A DNA stretch of 17,283 nucleotides from the NCBI GenBank assembly GCA_900757205.1, contig CAAENA010000011.1, positions 1 to 17,283 of the forward strand, written 5' to 3'. The stretch is from an uncultured Collinsella sp. (GTDB lineage Bacteria > Actinomycetota > Coriobacteriia > Coriobacteriales > Coriobacteriaceae). This document shows, piece by piece, positions 14,479 to 17,283 of the stretch. Position numbers and translations under genes: made by a program. Within the stretch, counting starts at the first letter, position 1. Each line of letters opens with the position of its first letter. Below the pieces are notes generated by a model that worked only from the letters and a program-made list of their open reading frames with translations, was not told the origin of the DNA and did not search any database.

Positions 14479-14552
14479 TTCCAAGCGCTGCCGCCCGCCG
14501 CAACTCGGCTGCTAAAATAACCCTGTTACACGCTATCCAACAGGAGGTTCTC

Positions 14553-15671
14553 TTGCAGAACTCTGATACCCCTAAAGTTTCGCTGCTTGTTCCCATCTGC
14601 AATGTTGAGCGCTACCTGCGCGAGTGCCTCGATTCCGCCGTTGCGCAGACGCTCAAGGACATCGAGATTATCTGTATCAACGACGGCTCCACCGATAGCT
14701 CGCCAGATATCATCCGCGAGTACATGGAGCGCGATCCCCGTGTAAAGATGATCGACAAGGCCAACAGCGGCTACGGCGACTCGATGAACCGCGGCCTGGA
14801 GATGGCGCGCGGTGAGTACGTGGGCATCCTTGAGTCCGACGACTTTATGTTTGAGGATTCGCTCCAAAAGCTGGTCGCCAAGGCCGATGCTGAGCATGCC
14901 GATGTGGTAAAGGGCGACTTTTACCTGTATTGGTCCACGCCCAGCGAGCGCCGTGAACTGTTTGGGATCATCGACGAGCATATGACGGGCGCCGCGTATC
15001 GCCCCGTCGATCGCCCGGGCATCTTCTACCGCAAACCTTCCATTTGGTCGGCTATCTATCGGCGCGAGTTTCTCAACGACAATAAGATTCGGTTCCTTCC
15101 CACGCCGGGCGCCTCATATCAGGACGCAGGCTTTAACTTTAAGGTTTGGGCTTGCGCCGAGCGTGCCGCGTTTATTACGGACCCCATTTTGTGCTATCGC
15201 CAGGATAACGAGAAGAGCTCTGTTAATTCGCCCAACAAGGTGTTTTGCGTGTGCGATGAATATGCCGAGATGCAACGTTTTTTGGACGAGCGTCCCGAGC
15301 TAAAGGCTCAGCTCCAGGGCATTTTAATGCGCATGAAGGTCGATACGTACCGTTGGAATGATGAGCGTCTGGTCGATGAACTGCGTGAGCAGTTTTGGAA
15401 GAAGGCATCTCCCGAGCTCAAGGCCGATTGGGATGCCGGTCGCTTTGACCTGTCGCTGTTTGATCCGCGCGGCGAGACCGATTTGCGCCTGATGGTCAAG
15501 TCGCCCCGCGCCTATATCGATTCGCGCTTTGACTTTAAGAAGCCGGGCAAGCTCAATACGTTTAAGCATTACTTTAAGATCGGCGGCATGCCGCTGGTCT
15601 GGCGCGTGCTGACGTATCAGCGTACCTACGGCGACAACCCACATCCCGATGACGTTCCGGCCGCACAGTAG
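14553..15671 (+). CDS. GT2-family glycosyltransferase (paralogue B)
   Basis: The 372-residue protein repeats the design of the gene at 12328: LLVPICNVERYLRECLDS (11-28), INDGSTDSSPDIIREYMERD, and ESDD (94-97). Further shared blocks are KPSIWSAIYRREFL, FLPTPGASYQD and CYRQDNEKSSVNSPNKVFCV. It differs from paralogue A mainly in the C-terminal 100 residues and has a short hydrophilic extension. The start is TTG 14553, set by a perfect AGGAGG at 14542-14547. A longer in-frame reading from 14364 would overlap the preceding gene and is rejected. The 74-base gap before it holds TAAAAT (14513-14518) but no convincing -35 box. It probably acts on the same glycan as its paralogue, perhaps on a different linkage. 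Confidence 0.9.
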   Translation: MQNSDTPKVSLLVPICNVERYLRECLDSAVAQTLKDIEIICINDGSTDSSPDIIREYMERDPRVKMIDKANSGYGDSMNRGLEMARGEYVGILESDDFMFEDSLQKLVAKADAEHADVVKGDFYLYWSTPSERRELFGIIDEHMTGAAYRPVDRPGIFYRKPSIWSAIYRREFLNDNKIRFLPTPGASYQDAGFNFKVWACAERAAFITDPILCYRQDNEKSSVNSPNKVFCVCDEYAEMQRFLDERPELKAQLQGILMRMKVDTYRWNDERLVDELREQFWKKASPELKADWDAGRFDLSLFDPRGETDLRLMVKSPRAYIDSRFDFKKPGKLNTFKHYFKIGGMPLVWRVLTYQRTYGDNPHPDDVPAAQ

Positions 15672-15683
15672 GAGCGCGTGACT

Positions 15684-16751
15684 ATGGCTACCCCCAAGAT
15701 TTCCGTTGTCGTTCCTATCTATAACGTGGAGGAGTGCCTGGCCTGGTGCCTGGACTCCTTGCTTGCGCAGGACATGCCCGATTGGGAAGGCGTGCTGGTC
15801 AACGATGGCTCGCCGGACGGCTCGCGCGATATTGCGGCTGCCTATTGCGAAAAGGACGCACGCTTTACGCTGGTCGATAAGGAGAACGGCGGCCTGTCGA
15901 GCGCGCGTAATGCAGGCATCGCCGCGTCCACGGCGCCTATCGTTGCGTTTTTGGATTCCGACGATCGCTTTACGCCCGATGCATGCCGCGTGATCGTCGA
16001 CGCCTTTGAGCGCGAGGACTGCGACGTTTTGACCTTTGGCGCGAATCCGTACCCGCTCGAGGCGGGGTATCCGTGGCTTAACTATGTGCTGAGCCCACGC
16101 GATGTGTCGTTTGAAGGCTATAGCTCTGACCTGCTGTTTAAGGAAGCATCTCGTCCCTTTGCATGGCGCACCGCCTGCGGGCGTGAGTTTTTGCTGGGCA
16201 ACGGGATCGTGTTCGACGAAACCGTTAAGTATGGCGAGGACCAGGTCTTCGATTTTGCCGTGTACGGTCGCTCGCACAAGACCTCGCTTATCTCGAACAA
16301 GCTGTATGACTACCGCGTGGCGCGCAAGGGCTCGCTTATGGACACCATGCGCTATGACGACGAGACGCGACTGTTGGAGCACGTGAAGATTTACTCCGCG
16401 GTGCTGGCTGACTGGCAGCGCGACGGTCTCGATGTCCAGCATGCCGATGACCTCGCGTACTTCCTCTGCGATCTGGTGCTGTACGATGCGCTCAGGCTGT
16501 TGGGTACGGACTGCGGCAAGGTGTTTGCTGCCGTTGCCACGGCGCTTGCCGGTTCTGCCGTGGGCAGCGATGCTGCGCTCACACACTGCGCTCCTTCTGT
16601 TGCTGCTATGGTGCGTGCGGCGCTTACCGGCAAGGCCCCCAATGCCCGTGAGTGCAAAAAGCTCATGTTCTATTACGACGTCTTGAGGTTTGGGCGCCTG
16701 GGTGCCTGCAAACGCATGGCAGCGAACGCCCTGGGAAAGCGAGAAGTATAG
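15684..16751 (+). CDS. GT2-family glycosyltransferase
   Basis: The 355-residue protein carries ISVVVPIYNVEECLAWCLDS (6-25), VNDGSPDGSRDIA, NGGLSSARNAGI (68-79) and the metal motif FLDSDDRFTPD (89-99). KYGEDQVFDF matches the GED catalytic-base block. ATG 15684 is chosen because GGAG (15671-15674) lies nine bases upstream. An in-frame GTG at 15678 is only three bases from that site and would add two residues. The ribosome site overlaps the previous stop codon, and the next gene begins on the base after this stop, so all four genes look like one transcription unit. Function is inferred as transfer of a sugar to a surface glycan or its lipid-linked precursor. Confidence 0.9.
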   Translation: MATPKISVVVPIYNVEECLAWCLDSLLAQDMPDWEGVLVNDGSPDGSRDIAAAYCEKDARFTLVDKENGGLSSARNAGIAASTAPIVAFLDSDDRFTPDACRVIVDAFEREDCDVLTFGANPYPLEAGYPWLNYVLSPRDVSFEGYSSDLLFKEASRPFAWRTACGREFLLGNGIVFDETVKYGEDQVFDFAVYGRSHKTSLISNKLYDYRVARKGSLMDTMRYDDETRLLEHVKIYSAVLADWQRDGLDVQHADDLAYFLCDLVLYDALRLLGTDCGKVFAAVATALAGSAVGSDAALTHCAPSVAAMVRAALTGKAPNARECKKLMFYYDVLRFGRLGACKRMAANALGKREV

Positions 16752-17283
16752 ATGAGTATCAAGCGTTTGGCACTTTGCCGCAGTCAGGGCCGTCTGTTTG
16801 TGTTGCTTCGTTTTGCCGGTCAGGATGTCGCCGCGCTTATTGAGCGGGAGGGTTCTCAAGCGTTTGCCCATGCGACGACGAGCGGTTCTTGCGTGCCGTC
16901 GCTGGTGCTCCCGGTCGATCATGGCCGCGTGCTGGCGCTTTGCCCTTCCGTTTCCGATTACGAGCGCGAGCTCGCCGTCTTGGTGCTTCCGTTTTTGGAT
17001 GGCTCGTCGATGGATGTCGTTTTTGCATCCGGTGGCCAAAGGTTGGGCTCCATTCGCCTCGATAGTCGCGTGGCCAAGCTGGAATCCAAGATTAACTACA
17101 AAGCAAAGCCTGCGCTGTGTGCGCTTATCCGCGATGCGCAGCGTGGCGAACACTGCGGCCGCTACGAGATCGATGCCATTCGCTATTTGCCGGCAGACGC
17201 CGGCGCGGTGTGGCGCTATGAGGTTACCTGGGCGGGAGACCCCCAGTGCACCCCTGAGTTCCAGATCTTCGATACACATATGA
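16752..17283 (+). CDS. Unidentified protein, 5' part only (runs off the window end)
   Basis: An open frame of 177 codons starts at ATG 16752, directly after the TAG of the previous gene, and has no stop before the window ends. I do not recognise it. The visible part is soluble and rich in short beta-like stretches (GRLFVLLRFAG, SLVLPVDHGRVLAL, LAVLVLPFLDG, GAVWRYEVTW). It has no signal peptide or membrane segment and no glycosyltransferase acidic motif so far. AGAAGTATAG upstream gives only a weak ribosome site, so translation is probably coupled to the preceding gene. Codon use matches its neighbours. By context it may be a further glycan-locus protein, for example a transferase with an extra N-terminal beta domain, but that is a guess. 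Confidence 0.7.
   Translation, partial: MSIKRLALCRSQGRLFVLLRFAGQDVAALIEREGSQAFAHATTSGSCVPSLVLPVDHGRVLALCPSVSDYERELAVLVLPFLDGSSMDVVFASGGQRLGSIRLDSRVAKLESKINYKAKPALCALIRDAQRGEHCGRYEIDAIRYLPADAGAVWRYEVTWAGDPQCTPEFQIFDTHM

Noticed and set aside
14479..14552. Terminator or attenuator between the second and third plus-strand glycosyltransferases
   Set aside because: The GC-rich segment forms only short, mismatched stems and has no T run after it.
15324..17279. 651-codon open frame on the minus strand opposite the glycosyltransferases
   Set aside because: It spans three plus-strand genes that carry clear family motifs, and its own translation shows no domain. Long antisense frames are expected opposite GC-rich codons.

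Overview
The window looks like GC-rich chromosomal DNA of an anaerobic gut actinobacterium of the class Coriobacteriia, most like Collinsella. This is inferred from the Rrf2 / sufC-B-D-S gene order, the GC-rich codon use, TTG and GTG starts behind strong Shine-Dalgarno sites, and a Gram-positive sortase-anchored surface protein. No marker gene in the window fixes the species.

Left part (1-5232): the 3' part of a tRNA-Gly(GCC) and a strong hairpin terminator are followed, on the minus strand, by a tightly coupled Fe-S cluster assembly operon read sufC-sufB-sufD-sufS. SufC, SufB and SufD look complete. SufS is not: its sequence stops matching the family at about residue 272, and an unrelated 44-residue, AT-richer tail replaces the part that should carry the catalytic cysteine. 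No sufU follows it. A divergent Rrf2/IscR-like regulator with three cysteines lies upstream, behind two near-identical 31-33 bp dyads that are probably its operators.

Middle (5241-9874): eight bases after the regulator comes an AT-richer MntA/HepT-type (HI0073/HI0074) nucleotidyltransferase-HEPN pair. Next are a secreted, sortase-anchored protein with a possible lysozyme-like N-terminal domain and a long low-complexity stalk, and an AAA-ATPase of the 'AAA-ATPase-like / PD-(D/E)XK' family whose nuclease-like C-terminus appears to have lost catalytic residues.

Right part (9895-17283): a surface-glycan locus. On the minus strand are a GlfT-like GT2 glycosyltransferase and an acyltransferase-3 membrane protein. 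Diverging from the latter on the plus strand are four GT2 glycosyltransferases and a fifth gene that runs off the window end. The first and third plus-strand transferases are close paralogues, with a 46-bp identical DNA block, separated by an unrelated GT2. No flippase, polymerase or sugar-nucleotide synthesis gene is present, so the product cannot be named.

The most unusual observations are the chimeric, catalytically incomplete sufS, the twin dyads in front of the Fe-S regulator, and the toxin-antitoxin pair placed directly behind that regulator. No CRISPR array, insertion sequence or phage gene was seen.
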